From Dermacoccus abyssi (lineage in GTDB: Bacteria > Actinomycetota > Actinomycetes > Actinomycetales > Dermatophilaceae): 64,000 bases of DNA. The stretch lies in the NCBI RefSeq assembly GCF_034541975.1, contig NZ_JAVYJM010000001.1; one strand, given 5' to 3'. Numbering within the stretch: the first letter of the stretch is position 1; every line of letters starts with the position of its first letter. The notes under the pieces were generated by a model. That model was not told where the DNA came from. It saw nothing but the letters and a program-made list of their open reading frames with translations, and searched no databases. The translations under genes and the position numbers were made by a program. Of the stretch, positions 42,608 through 52,250 are shown piece after piece.

Positions 42608-45328
42608 GTGAACGATTCTTCCGATGCCTCCGGCACCGCCGGCGAGGCGGTCACACCCGGCCACGAGGATTTCGCCGGAGACTTCGCGGCCCAGGCCGAC
42701 GCGGCCGCCCGCGAAGCGAACCCGAAGGTCAAGACCCTCACCCAGCGTCTACCCAAGACACCGGACGCCGACCGCGTCTACGAGGCGTTCGGCGCCTGGG
42801 TGGGCGATCGCGGCCTGAGCCTCTACCCCCACCAGGAAGAGGCCATCATCGAGGTGCTCGACGGCAAGAACGTCATCCTCGCCACCCCCACAGGCTCAGG
42901 TAAGTCGATGGTCGCCACGGCTGCGCACTTCGCGGCGCTCGCCGACGACCGCGTCAGCTTCTACACCGCGCCCATCAAGGCGCTCGTGAGTGAGAAGTTC
43001 TTCGCGCTGTGTGAGATCTTCGGCGCCGAGCACGTCGGCATGCTCACCGGTGATGCGTCCGTGAACCCGGACGCTCCCATCATCTGCTGCACCGCCGAGA
43101 TCCTCGCCAACATCGCGCTGCGCGAGGGCAAGACCGCCGACGTCGGGCTCGTCGTCATGGACGAGTTCCACTTCTACTCCGAGGGCGACCGCGGCTGGGC
43201 GTGGCAGGTGCCGCTGCTCGAGTTGCCGCAGGCGCAGTTCCTTCTCATGTCGGCAACGCTCGGCGACGTCACGCGGTTCGAGACGGACATGACGCGTCGC
43301 ACGGGCCGCGAGTCGGTCACCGTCGCGGGCGCCGAACGTCCCGTTCCGCTCAGCTACTCCTGGTCGACGACGCCGCTCAACGAGACCATCGAGGAACTGC
43401 TCGAAACGCGTCAGGCGCCCGTCTACGTTGTGTTCTTCACGCAGGCCCAGGCTCTGGAGAACGCGCAGGCGCTCATGTCGCTCAAGGTCGCGAGCCGCGA
43501 GGATCGCGACAAGATCGCCGAGTTGATCGGCGACTTCCGTTTCTCCTCGGGGTTCGGCAAGACCCTCAGCCGTCTCGTGCGCCACGGCATCGGCGTGCAT
43601 CACGCCGGCATGCTGCCCAAGTACCGCCGTCTCGTCGAGACGCTCGCGCAGGCGGGCCTCCTCAAGGTGATCTGCGGCACCGACACGCTCGGTGTCGGCA
43701 TCAATGTGCCCATCCGCACCGTCGTCCTTTCGGGCCTGACGAAGTTCGACGGCACCCGTCAGCGTGTGCTCAAGTCGCGCGAGTTCCACCAGATCGCAGG
43801 ACGCGCCGGGCGCGCGGGCTTCGACACGAGCGGCTCGGTCGTCGTCCAGGCACCCGAGCACGTCATCGAGAACACGCGCAACCTCGCGAAGGCCGGCGAC
43901 GACCCGAAGAAGCTCAAGAAGGTGCAGCGCAAGAAGCCGCCCGAGGGCTTCGTCAACTGGAGCGAGGAGACGTTCGACAAGATCGTCGCCAGCGAGCCCG
44001 AGCCGCTCGTGTCGCGCATGCGCGTCACGCACTCGATCCTGCTCAATCTCATTGCGCGTGAAGGTGACCCGTTCGTTGCCGTGCGCGACCTCGTGCGCGA
44101 CAACCACGAGGACGCGAAGAAGCAGACCCGCCTGGCCAAGCAGGCCATCGGCCTCTACCGGGAGATGCTTGCTGCGGGCGTCGTGCGTCGCCTCGACGAG
44201 CCGCAGGCCGACGGACGCCAGGTCGATCTCACGGTGGACCTGCAGGACAACTTCGCGCTCAACCAGCCCCTCGCGCCGTTCGCGCTCGCGGTGCTCGACA
44301 TGCTCGACCCCGACGAGGCAGCGCCTACTCGCGGTGACGCCGAGCCGTCCGACGCTCCGGCGCGCACGACGCTCGCGCAGGACTACGCCGTCGACGTCGT
44401 GAGTGTCATCGAGTCGATCCTCGACGACCCGCGCCCGGTGCTCATGCAGCAGCAGTTCAAGGCGCGCGGCGCTGCCGTGGCCGAGATGAAGGCCGAAGGC
44501 ATCGAGTACGAGGAGCGCATGGAGCGCCTCGAGAACGTCACGTGGCCGAAGCCGCTGGCCGACTTCCTCGAAGCCGCGTTCGAGACGTACGCGCAGACGC
44601 AGCCGATGGTCTCGATGTACGAGCTGTCGCCCAAGTCCGTCGTGCGTGAGATGTACGAGAACGCTTGGAGCTTCGGCGATCTCATCCGCTACTACGACCT
44701 CGCGCGCAGCGAGGGCGTCGTGCTGCGCTACCTCACCGACGCCTACCGCACGCTGCGTCAGACCGTGCCGGAGTCGAAGAAAAGCGAGGAACTGGCCGAC
44801 CTCATCGAGTGGCTCGGCGAAGTCATCCGCCAGACCGACTCGAGCCTGCTCGACGAGTGGGAGGCGCTCACGCACCCGAGCGACGGGCCCGTCACGGCGG
44901 AGAAGACGCTCAAGCCGCGCCCGCTCACGGCGAACCCGCGCGCCATGAAGGTGGCCATCCGCAAGGCGATGTTCCGGCGCGTCGAGCTCGCCGCCAAGGA
45001 CGACGTCGACGGACTTGCCGCCCTCGACAAGGCGGTCGCGGCGAGCACCGATCCCGCCACGGACATCGTCATGGACGCCGACGCGTGGGACGCCGACCTC
45101 GGCGCCTACTACGACGAGCACGACGAGATCGTTCTCGACGCCGACGCCCGCGGGCCCAAGATGCTGCGCATCACCGAGCACCCCGACAAGTGGGAGGTGC
45201 GCCAGGTCATCGTCGACCCCGACGGCGACAACGACTGGGGCATCGACGCGGAGGTCGATCTGGAGGCCTCGAACGAGGCCGGCGTGCCCCTCGTCGTCGT
45301 GCTGGGCCTCAACCGCCTCGACGGCTGA
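42608..45328 (+). CDS. DEAD/DEAH-box RNA helicase with DUF3516 C-terminal domain
   Basis: A 906-residue superfamily 2 helicase of the Ski2-like group. After a ~60-residue acidic N-terminus, SLYPHQEEAI is the Q-region and ATPTGSGKSMVA is Walker A. VVMDEFHFY is motif II (DEFH, a variant of DEVH), MSATLGD motif III, GVHHAGMLPKYRR motif IV-like, and HQIAGRAGRAGFD motif VI. The C-terminal ~400 residues match the actinobacterial DUF3516 region in order and composition. Such proteins are thought to act in RNA processing or ribosome assembly, which is not proven here. The GTG at 42608 follows the hypothetical gene by 4 nt. Confidence 0.9.
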   Translation: MNDSSDASGTAGEAVTPGHEDFAGDFAAQADAAAREANPKVKTLTQRLPKTPDADRVYEAFGAWVGDRGLSLYPHQEEAIIEVLDGKNVILATPTGSGKSMVATAAHFAALADDRVSFYTAPIKALVSEKFFALCEIFGAEHVGMLTGDASVNPDAPIICCTAEILANIALREGKTADVGLVVMDEFHFYSEGDRGWAWQVPLLELPQAQFLLMSATLGDVTRFETDMTRRTGRESVTVAGAERPVPLSYSWSTTPLNETIEELLETRQAPVYVVFFTQAQALENAQALMSLKVASREDRDKIAELIGDFRFSSGFGKTLSRLVRHGIGVHHAGMLPKYRRLVETLAQAGLLKVICGTDTLGVGINVPIRTVVLSGLTKFDGTRQRVLKSREFHQIAGRAGRAGFDTSGSVVVQAPEHVIENTRNLAKAGDDPKKLKKVQRKKPPEGFVNWSEETFDKIVASEPEPLVSRMRVTHSILLNLIAREGDPFVAVRDLVRDNHEDAKKQTRLAKQAIGLYREMLAAGVVRRLDEPQADGRQVDLTVDLQDNFALNQPLAPFALAVLDMLDPDEAAPTRGDAEPSDAPARTTLAQDYAVDVVSVIESILDDPRPVLMQQQFKARGAAVAEMKAEGIEYEERMERLENVTWPKPLADFLEAAFETYAQTQPMVSMYELSPKSVVREMYENAWSFGDLIRYYDLARSEGVVLRYLTDAYRTLRQTVPESKKSEELADLIEWLGEVIRQTDSSLLDEWEALTHPSDGPVTAEKTLKPRPLTANPRAMKVAIRKAMFRRVELAAKDDVDGLAALDKAVAASTDPATDIVMDADAWDADLGAYYDEHDEIVLDADARGPKMLRITEHPDKWEVRQVIVDPDGDNDWGIDAEVDLEASNEAGVPLVVVLGLNRLDG

Positions 45329-45476
45329 GGTTTCGACCCGCGCCGGCTCTCACCGGGGGTGACGCGGCACACCCGGTCACGTGACCAGCTGCCTCGAAAC
45401 CCGGGCGTATCCTCGAACTTTGGCGACGAGCGGCTGCCATAGGCCTGCTCGCGCCCAGACGCGACGAGGAGATCCG

Positions 45477-46847
45477 ATGACGCAGCCCGGCGGCTTGGCC
45501 CGCACGTTGAGCCACCGCACGATGCTCATGATCGGCCTCGGGTCGGCGCTGGGCACGGGGTTGTTCTTCGGATCCGGCGCGGCCATCGGTGTCGCGGGTC
45601 CTGCGGCCGTCGTCAGTTACGCCCTCGGCGCCCTGCTCATCGCCGTCGTCGGCCTCGCCATGGCCGAAATGGCGACGGCGCGGCCCGAACCGGGCAGCTT
45701 CGGCGCGGCTGCCGGTCGCTACCTCGGCGAATGGGCCGGCTTCGTCTCGCGCTGGTGCTACTGGGCGGCCAGCGTCATCGCCCTCGGCGGTGAGGTGGTC
45801 GCCGCGGGCGCCTACCTCACGTACTGGTGGCCCGACGTGCCGCTCGTCGTCTTCGTCGCGCTCGTCGGGCTGACGATCGTCGTCATCAACCTCCTGTCGG
45901 TCGGCTCCTTCGGCCGCGCCGAAGCGGCGTTCTCCACGCTCAAGGTGACGGCGCTCATCGCCTTCATCCTCATCGGTCTCGTGCTCGTCCTCTTCGGCGC
46001 GCCGGGCCGCGCGGCCACGGGCTGGGGCAACCTCACCGAGCACGGCGGCTTCCTGCCCAACGGGCTCGAGTCGATCTGGCTGTCGATGGCCATCGTGATG
46101 TTCGCCTTCGTCGGCGTCGAGGTCATCCCGATCGCCGCCGCCGAGGCCGAGAACCCGCGCCGCAGCGTCCGCACCGCGATGCGTGCCCTCGTCGCGCGCC
46201 TCGGCCTGTTCTACGTCGTCGCCGTGCTGCTCATCGTCACGCTCAACGCCTGGACGGCGACCGCCTCGGCCAAGGGTCTCGAGGCCAGCCCGTTCGTGCG
46301 CGCTTTCGACGCCGTCGGCATCCCGGCGGCCGCGGGCGTGATGAACTTCGTCATCCTCGTCGCAGCTCTGTCGACCGGCAACGCGCAGCTCTACGGCGCG
46401 GGCCGCCTCGTCCACTCGCTCGCCGTCGACCGCCTCGCGCCGGCCTTCCTCGCTCGCACAAACATCAAGGGCGCACCCATCGTGGCGACGCTCGTCTCGG
46501 CGCTGGGGCTGCTCCTCGCCGTGTGGCTCGCCGAGACGGGTGTGGCCGACGCGTTCACGAAGCTCGTCTCCATCGCCACGTTCTCCGTGCTCCTCACGTG
46601 GCTGCTCGCCCTCGCGAGCTACATCGTGTTCCGTCGGACGGGCGACGTGCACGGCAGCGTCCACCTGCCTGGCGGCGCGGCTGTCGCGGGGGTCGGCATC
46701 GCCGGGATCCTGGCCGTCATGGCCACTGCGTTCAAGGTGCCGGACATGCGTGACGCCGCCCTCGTCGGAGGCCTCTGGTTGCTCGCCCTGCTCGTGGGTT
46801 ACGCCCTGACGCGCGGGGTACGGCGAACCAAGGTCACGATCAGCTGA
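45477..46847 (+). CDS. Amino-acid permease (APC superfamily)
   Basis: A 456-residue transporter with about 12 helices. The N-terminal MLMIGLGSALGTGLFFGSG is the APC family substrate-binding glycine segment, and EPGSFGAAAGRYLGEWAGF and AFVGVEVIPIAAAEAENPRR are amino-acid transporter signatures. It resembles GABA/aromatic amino-acid permeases of the AAT group; the substrate is unknown. The ATG at 45477 has GAGGAGATCC upstream. It stands alone between the helicase and treY. Confidence 0.88.
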   Translation: MTQPGGLARTLSHRTMLMIGLGSALGTGLFFGSGAAIGVAGPAAVVSYALGALLIAVVGLAMAEMATARPEPGSFGAAAGRYLGEWAGFVSRWCYWAASVIALGGEVVAAGAYLTYWWPDVPLVVFVALVGLTIVVINLLSVGSFGRAEAAFSTLKVTALIAFILIGLVLVLFGAPGRAATGWGNLTEHGGFLPNGLESIWLSMAIVMFAFVGVEVIPIAAAEAENPRRSVRTAMRALVARLGLFYVVAVLLIVTLNAWTATASAKGLEASPFVRAFDAVGIPAAAGVMNFVILVAALSTGNAQLYGAGRLVHSLAVDRLAPAFLARTNIKGAPIVATLVSALGLLLAVWLAETGVADAFTKLVSIATFSVLLTWLLALASYIVFRRTGDVHGSVHLPGGAAVAGVGIAGILAVMATAFKVPDMRDAALVGGLWLLALLVGYALTRGVRRTKVTIS

Positions 46848-46901
46848 CGCCGGAGGGTGGGCGGACTCGATTTTCGTCCCGTTTGATGGTGGGCTAAGGG
46901 C

Positions 46902-49565
46902 ATGAGTGTGCCTGTGACGTCCACCTACCGGTTCCAACTGCACGCCGACTTCACCCTCGACGACGCTCGGGCCCAGCTGCCCTACCTCAAGAAGCTGGGC
47001 ATCTCGCACGCCTACTGCTCGCCGATCCTCGCGGCGGTGCCCGGCTCGGTGCACGGCTACGACGTCCTCGACCACACGCGCGTCAACCCCGAGATCGGTG
47101 GGCGGGAGGCCTTCGTCGCCTTCGCCGACGCCGCACACGAGATGGGCCTGGGCGTCATCGTCGACGTCGTGCCCAACCACATGGCCTTCGTCGCGCCCGA
47201 GTCGGGCAACCGCCCGCTGTGGGCGCTGCTCAAGGGCGGCCAGGACGCCCCGACGGCACACTGGTTCGATGTCGACTGGGCGGCCGGTGACGGCAAGCTC
47301 GGCGTCCCGATCCTCGGCAACTCGCTCGAGCAGGAGATCGCCGACGGCGCCATCACGCTCGACCGCAGCGGCGACGAGCCGGTCGTCCGGTACTACGAGC
47401 ACGACTTCCCCGTCGCGGCCGGCACCCTCGACGGCGTCTCGGAGGAACCGACGGGCGACGAACTGCGCTCCCTCCTCGACGCCCAGCACTACCGCCTGGC
47501 CTTCTGGCGCGAGCGCGACACGGTGCTCAACTACCGCCGCTTCTTCGAGGTGAACGAGCTCATCGCCGTGCGTGTCGAGGTGGCCGAGGTCTTCGACGCC
47601 ACCCACGCGTTGCTGCTCGAGCTCCACCACGCCGGCCACATCGACGGTTTCCGCATCGACCACCCCGACGGCCTCGCCGACCCGCGCGGTTACCTCGCGC
47701 GCCTCGCGAAGGAGTGCCGCAAGGACACCCCGATCTGGGTCGAGAAGATCCTCGAGCCGGGGGAGGACCTGCCGAAGGACTGGGCATGCGCGGGCACGAC
47801 CGGTTACGACGCGATGGCGGCGATCACGGCAGCGCTCGTGGACGACGCGGCGGCACCCGTTCTCGACGAGGTGTGGCAGCGAGCCCTCGCCGAGGGCGAC
47901 GCCCACGACGTCCACGAGGCAGCGGCCGACGCGAAGCGTTTCGTCGTCGAGAACGGCCTGGTGGCGGAGGTCGAGCGGCTCACCCGCCGCGCGAGCGAGG
48001 TGCGCCCCGACCTCGAGCGCGCTCGTCTGCGCGCCGCCATCGTCGAACTGCTCGTCGCCGCGCCGGTGTACCGCGCCTACCTCGTGCCGGGTGAGCGTAT
48101 GGACGCACGGGCGAAGGCCCACCTCGACGACGCCCTCGCGGCAGCGCGCGAGAGCCGTCCCGATCTCGTGACGGAGATCGACGCCCTCAAGCCCATCGCG
48201 CTCGTGCGCCCGACGGCCGGAGCCGACGAGTTCGTCGACACCGAGAGCTCGTCGGCCGACTTCGCCGTCCGTCTCCAGCAGACGTGGGGCCCGGTCATGG
48301 CGAAGTCGATCGAGGACACGCTCTTCTACCGCTGGCACACGCTCACCGCGCTCAACGAGGTGGGTGGCGACCCTGCGGTGCTCACCGACGCGGGCCCGCA
48401 CCGCCTCCACGCGTGGGCGCAGCACAACGCCAAGCAGTGGCCGCGCACGATGACGACGCTCTCGACGCACGACACGAAGCGCAGCGAGGACGTCCGAGCC
48501 GCACTGCTCGCCCTCGCCGGCGACACCGACGCGTGGCGCGAGTGCTCCGAGGCCGCCTTCGCGCTCGCCGACGCCGCGGGCGTCGACAGGGGGGCGGTTC
48601 ACCTCGTGTGGCAGACGATCGCCGGGTTCTCCACGGCCTTCGGTGTCGACGACGACGGCTCGCACGACCTCGGCATCGACGCCCAGCGCCTCGACGACTA
48701 CCTGACGAAGGCGCTGCGCGAGGCCAAGGTGTTCACCGCCTGGATCGACGGTGACGAGACGTACGAGGAGCAGGTGCTCGGCCTCGCCCGCCTCGTGCTC
48801 GACGCGCCGGCGAACGACAAGCAGGGCGAAGCTGCGGCGTCAGCGGATGCGAAGTCGACCCTCGCCGCCGATCTGCGCGAGCGCATCCTCGCCGCGCGTC
48901 GCGACAACGCCGAGGCCATCCGCCTCACCGGTGACTCGCAGAAGGTGCTCGAACTGTTCCTGCCGGGCGTGCCCGACACCTATCAGGGCAGCGAACGCCC
49001 GACGCTCAGCCTCGTCGACCCCGACAACCGTCGCAGCGTCGACTACGCCGAGCTCGAGCGCCGCCTCGACGTGCCGGGTTCGCGTCCGCGCCTCGTGGCG
49101 CAGTGCCTCGCGGCCGATGTGCACGACCCTGCGAACCCCGGCTCGACCTACAGGCCGCTCGAATCCCACAACGAGTTCGTCGTTGCCTTCGAGCGTGCGC
49201 TGCCGGCCGTCTCGGTCGCGCGCCGTCACCTCGCGGACGCGGGTCGACGCGTGTCCGACGCCGGACGCAGCGTCCAGCGTCTGGTGAACCGCGACAAGGG
49301 AGCCAAGGCGGACGCGACGGACCACGCCTTCGAACATGCCGAGCACGGCGCCCCGTTCGCCGTTGCGGTGGTCGGGGTGCGCGCGGCCTCGCGCGCCTTG
49401 CGCGACAACACGCTCGCCGACGCGGACGTGCCCCTCTCGGCGGGCACGTGGCGTCACGCCTTCAGCGGTCAGCGCGTCGTCGTCACGGACGGCCAAGCGC
49501 TGCGTCTGGGCGACCTCGAACCCCACGAGTTCGGGCACGTGCACGTGCTCGTGCAGGAGAAGTGA
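46902..49565 (+). CDS. treY: Malto-oligosyltrehalose synthase TreY
   Basis: An 887-residue family GH13 enzyme, slightly long. It rearranges the reducing-end alpha-1,4 bond of a glucan to alpha,alpha-1,1. STYRFQLHADFTLDDARAQL at the start is the TreY signature. DVVPNHMAF, GFRIDHPDGLADP (nucleophile Asp), IWVEKILEPGEDLP (acid Glu) and MTTLSTHDTKRSEDVRA are the four GH13 regions. Its stop overlaps the treZ start (TGATG), so both are made together. No treX debranching gene lies in the window. Confidence 0.95.
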   Translation: MSVPVTSTYRFQLHADFTLDDARAQLPYLKKLGISHAYCSPILAAVPGSVHGYDVLDHTRVNPEIGGREAFVAFADAAHEMGLGVIVDVVPNHMAFVAPESGNRPLWALLKGGQDAPTAHWFDVDWAAGDGKLGVPILGNSLEQEIADGAITLDRSGDEPVVRYYEHDFPVAAGTLDGVSEEPTGDELRSLLDAQHYRLAFWRERDTVLNYRRFFEVNELIAVRVEVAEVFDATHALLLELHHAGHIDGFRIDHPDGLADPRGYLARLAKECRKDTPIWVEKILEPGEDLPKDWACAGTTGYDAMAAITAALVDDAAAPVLDEVWQRALAEGDAHDVHEAAADAKRFVVENGLVAEVERLTRRASEVRPDLERARLRAAIVELLVAAPVYRAYLVPGERMDARAKAHLDDALAAARESRPDLVTEIDALKPIALVRPTAGADEFVDTESSSADFAVRLQQTWGPVMAKSIEDTLFYRWHTLTALNEVGGDPAVLTDAGPHRLHAWAQHNAKQWPRTMTTLSTHDTKRSEDVRAALLALAGDTDAWRECSEAAFALADAAGVDRGAVHLVWQTIAGFSTAFGVDDDGSHDLGIDAQRLDDYLTKALREAKVFTAWIDGDETYEEQVLGLARLVLDAPANDKQGEAAASADAKSTLAADLRERILAARRDNAEAIRLTGDSQKVLELFLPGVPDTYQGSERPTLSLVDPDNRRSVDYAELERRLDVPGSRPRLVAQCLAADVHDPANPGSTYRPLESHNEFVVAFERALPAVSVARRHLADAGRRVSDAGRSVQRLVNRDKGAKADATDHAFEHAEHGAPFAVAVVGVRAASRALRDNTLADADVPLSAGTWRHAFSGQRVVVTDGQALRLGDLEPHEFGHVHVLVQEK

Positions 49566-51412
49566 TGACGATGACCACCTACGCATCGCCCGACTTCACC
49601 GGGTCGGCGCAGACCATCTCGGTCTGGGCGCCCAACGCCGAGCGCAGCGTCCACCTCGTGGCCGACGGCGTACGTTCCCTCATGCGCTCCGGTGACGACG
49701 GCTGGTGGCACTCGCGCGAGCCGCTCGCCGTCGGCAGCGAGTACGCGTTCAGCGTGGACGGCGGCGACCTGCGTCCCGATCCGCGCAGCCTGCTGCAGCC
49801 CGAGGGCGTGCACGGCCCGAGCCAGGTCGTCGACCTCGGTGAGTACGAGTGGAGCGACGCCGAGTGGCAGGGCCACCACACGCGCGCCGGCGGCAACGGT
49901 CTCGAGGGCGCTGTCTTCTACGAACTGCACATCGGCACGTTCACCGAGGAGGGCACGTTCGAGGCGGCGGCTGCTCGCCTCGACCACCTCGTCGACCTCG
50001 GCGTGACGCACGTCGAGATCCTGCCGGTGAATGCCGTTCCGGGCCGCTGGAACTGGGGTTACGACGGCGTCAACTGGTACGCCACGAGCAGCGCCTACGG
50101 CGGCCCGCAGGCGTTCCAGGCGTTCGTCGACGCGTGCCACGCCAAGGGCCTCGCCGTGTGCCTCGACGTCGTCTACAACCACCTCGGGCCGAACGGCAAC
50201 TACCTGCCGGTCTTCATGCCGATCTACAACGAGGCCCGCCAGTCCCCGTGGGGCACGGCCATCAACCTCGACGGCCCGAACAGCGACGAGGTGCGTCGCT
50301 TCATCATCGAGAACGCGCTCATGTGGTTCGAGCGCTTCCACGTCGACGCCTTCCGCCTCGACGCCGTGCACGCGCTCGTCGACGAGTCGGCCGTGCACAT
50401 CCTCGAGGAGATCATCGCCAACCTCGAAGCCGCAGCCGAGCGCCTCGGACGCCGCGTCGTCGTCGTGGCCGAGTCCGACCGCAACGACCCCGCCACTGTG
50501 ACGCCGCGCCGGCGCGAGCCGGTGACCGGCGAAATCGCCGTGGCCGACGGTGGCTCCTCCGGCCTGGGCCTCACGGGCCAGTGGGCCGACGACATCCACC
50601 ACGCCCTGCACGTGCTGCTCACGGGCGAGACCCAGGGCTACTACGAGGACTTCGCCGATCCGGAGGCGCTCGCAAAGGTCTTCACGACGCCGTTCTTCCA
50701 CGACGGCACGTACTCCAGCTTCCGCGGGCGCCGTCACGGGCGCCCCGTGGACCCCGCGCAGACGCCCGGCTGGCGCTACGTCGCATCGCTGCAGACGCAC
50801 GATCAGGTCGGTAACCGCGCCTCCGGCGATCGTTTGTCGCACCTGCTCTCCGTCGGTCGGTTGGCTTGTGGTGCAGCGCTTCTGCTGTCTTCGCCCTACA
50901 CCCCCATGCTGTTCATGGGGGAGGAGTACGGCGCTCGCACGCCGTGGCAGTTCTTCACCGACCACGACGACCCCGAGATCGCCGCGGCGACGTCGCGCGG
51001 TCGCGCCGAGGAGTTCGCCGCGCACGGATGGGGCGACGAGGTGCCCGACCCGCAGGAGGAGTCGACGTTCACCAACTCGACCCTCGACTGGAGCGAACTC
51101 GACGACACCGAGGGGGAGTCTGCGCTCCTGCTCGACTGGTACCGCACCCTCATCCGCCTGCGCCGTGACGAGCAGGCGCTCGCCGCCGACGATCTCGGCA
51201 CGACGCGGGTGGAGCGCCGCGGGAAGGGTTCGAGCAGCGTCGTCGTTGTCCACCGAGGCGACCTTCGTGTGGTCGTCAACCTCAGCGACGAGCCCGTCAC
51301 CGAAGCGGGCGAGGTCGTCGCGGCCTGGCACACGGTCGACGTGCGTGAAGGCCGCGACGGTAGCGGCTCGAGCGTCGTCATCCCGACGGACTCGGTCGTG
51401 CTCCTGCGCTGA
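49565..51412 (+). CDS. treZ: Malto-oligosyltrehalose trehalohydrolase TreZ
   Basis: A 615-residue GH13 enzyme that cuts trehalose from the TreY product. An N-terminal CBM48-like beta domain (SVWAPNAERSVHLV) precedes the barrel. LDVVYNHLGPNGNYL, FRLDAVHALVDE (nucleophile Asp), VVAESDRNDP (acid Glu) and SLQTHDQVGNR are the catalytic regions. A ~10-residue polar insert follows the acid region (TPRRREPVTGEIAVADGG). The ATG at 49565 overlaps the treY stop. Another small gene follows after 30 nt. Confidence 0.95.
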   Translation: MTMTTYASPDFTGSAQTISVWAPNAERSVHLVADGVRSLMRSGDDGWWHSREPLAVGSEYAFSVDGGDLRPDPRSLLQPEGVHGPSQVVDLGEYEWSDAEWQGHHTRAGGNGLEGAVFYELHIGTFTEEGTFEAAAARLDHLVDLGVTHVEILPVNAVPGRWNWGYDGVNWYATSSAYGGPQAFQAFVDACHAKGLAVCLDVVYNHLGPNGNYLPVFMPIYNEARQSPWGTAINLDGPNSDEVRRFIIENALMWFERFHVDAFRLDAVHALVDESAVHILEEIIANLEAAAERLGRRVVVVAESDRNDPATVTPRRREPVTGEIAVADGGSSGLGLTGQWADDIHHALHVLLTGETQGYYEDFADPEALAKVFTTPFFHDGTYSSFRGRRHGRPVDPAQTPGWRYVASLQTHDQVGNRASGDRLSHLLSVGRLACGAALLLSSPYTPMLFMGEEYGARTPWQFFTDHDDPEIAAATSRGRAEEFAAHGWGDEVPDPQEESTFTNSTLDWSELDDTEGESALLLDWYRTLIRLRRDEQALAADDLGTTRVERRGKGSSSVVVVHRGDLRVVVNLSDEPVTEAGEVVAAWHTVDVREGRDGSGSSVVIPTDSVVLLR

Positions 51413-51442
51413 GACGCCGACCTGACGAAGGGAAACCCGCTC

Positions 51443-52069
51443 TTGGCTCGCGCCCACCACAAGCCGCTGTTCTTCACCGATCGTGACTTCCAGTCGTTCG
51501 CCGGCGCACCCGACCCGGCGGACGTGACGGCGGTGGCGCACGAGAGCGCGGCCGTGCTCGTGGGCGCGGGGCGCACCAACTCCGACCCCGAGGTGACGCG
51601 TCGACTCATCGCGCTCACCGACGAGATCGGCCTGTCGACGCTCGCGCAGCTGTGGTCGGGGCGTCCCGCAGTGTCCCTCCCGGGCGCGATGTGGCGCCTC
51701 TACACGCTGCGCGAGTGGGTGCGGCGGGCGTCGGTCGAGGCGTCGGCGGACTACACGGCCGGAATCCGGCACGCGCAGGTTTCGCACGCGGTCGCCGGTT
51801 CGGCCGACCCGTACGGCCCGAAGGAGATCGAGCACCTCGTCGACCGCATTCTCGAGGGCGCGTTCTCGGGTGACTTCGCCGTCGCGCTCGAGCGGGCTTC
51901 CGCGTTCTGCCGCGTCGTCGCGAGCGGACGGGCCGAGCGCGCGGAGCGTCACGACGGACACGACGATGCTCGAGCCGACGGTGAGGCGCGTAGCGCTGCG
52001 CTCCTCGGTGACACGGCTCGTGACCTGACGAAGTGCGCCGCCGCTTGGCGCATCGGATCGCTCGACTGA
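51443..52069 (+). CDS. Conserved hypothetical protein downstream of treZ
   Basis: A 208-residue protein from a TTG start with AAGGGAAA upstream. It is helical, with no membrane segment. LARAHHKPLFFTDRDFQSFAG opens the protein, and LPGAMWRLYTLREWVRRASVE and EIEHLVDRILEGAFSGDFAVALERASAF are the most conserved-looking stretches. The last ~50 residues are polar. I cannot name the family. It may be the third gene of the trehalose operon, but no catalytic motif supports a sugar role. A long hairpin starts 25 nt after the stop. Confidence 0.65.
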   Translation: MARAHHKPLFFTDRDFQSFAGAPDPADVTAVAHESAAVLVGAGRTNSDPEVTRRLIALTDEIGLSTLAQLWSGRPAVSLPGAMWRLYTLREWVRRASVEASADYTAGIRHAQVSHAVAGSADPYGPKEIEHLVDRILEGAFSGDFAVALERASAFCRVVASGRAERAERHDGHDDARADGEARSAALLGDTARDLTKCAAAWRIGSLD

Positions 52070-52093
52070 TGTGGAGCGCCTGCTCGACGACGT

Positions 52094-52156
52094 TGGGCAG
52101 ACTTTCCTGCGCTCGGGCAGTGTCTCCCTCGGCCCGACTGCAGGAAACCCTGCCCA
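52094..52156 (+). terminator. Long two-part hairpin after the trehalose operon
   Basis: Arms tgggcag-act-ttcctgc (52094-52110) and gcaggaa-acc-ctgccca (52140-52156) pair as 7+7 bp around a 3x3 internal loop. A nested cgggc/gcccg stem lies in the loop. There is no T-run, so it is either a terminator or part of a structured RNA. Confidence 0.55.
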
Positions 52157-52239
52157 GCGATGACGCCGGCGGTAGGGGCGGTCCCAAGGTCGTGGCACAT
52201 GCCACCCGTTCGGGGAATGAAATCGCCGCACTCAGTCGT

Positions 52240-52245
52240 TAGGCT
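52240..52245 (+). promoter_or_regulatory. -10 box TAGGCT of the candidate small RNA
   Basis: TAGGCT lies 6-7 nt before the base of the long outer stem that starts at 52251-52253, which is where a transcript would begin. No clear -35 element is visible. Confidence 0.45.
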
Positions 52246-52250
52246 TGAAC

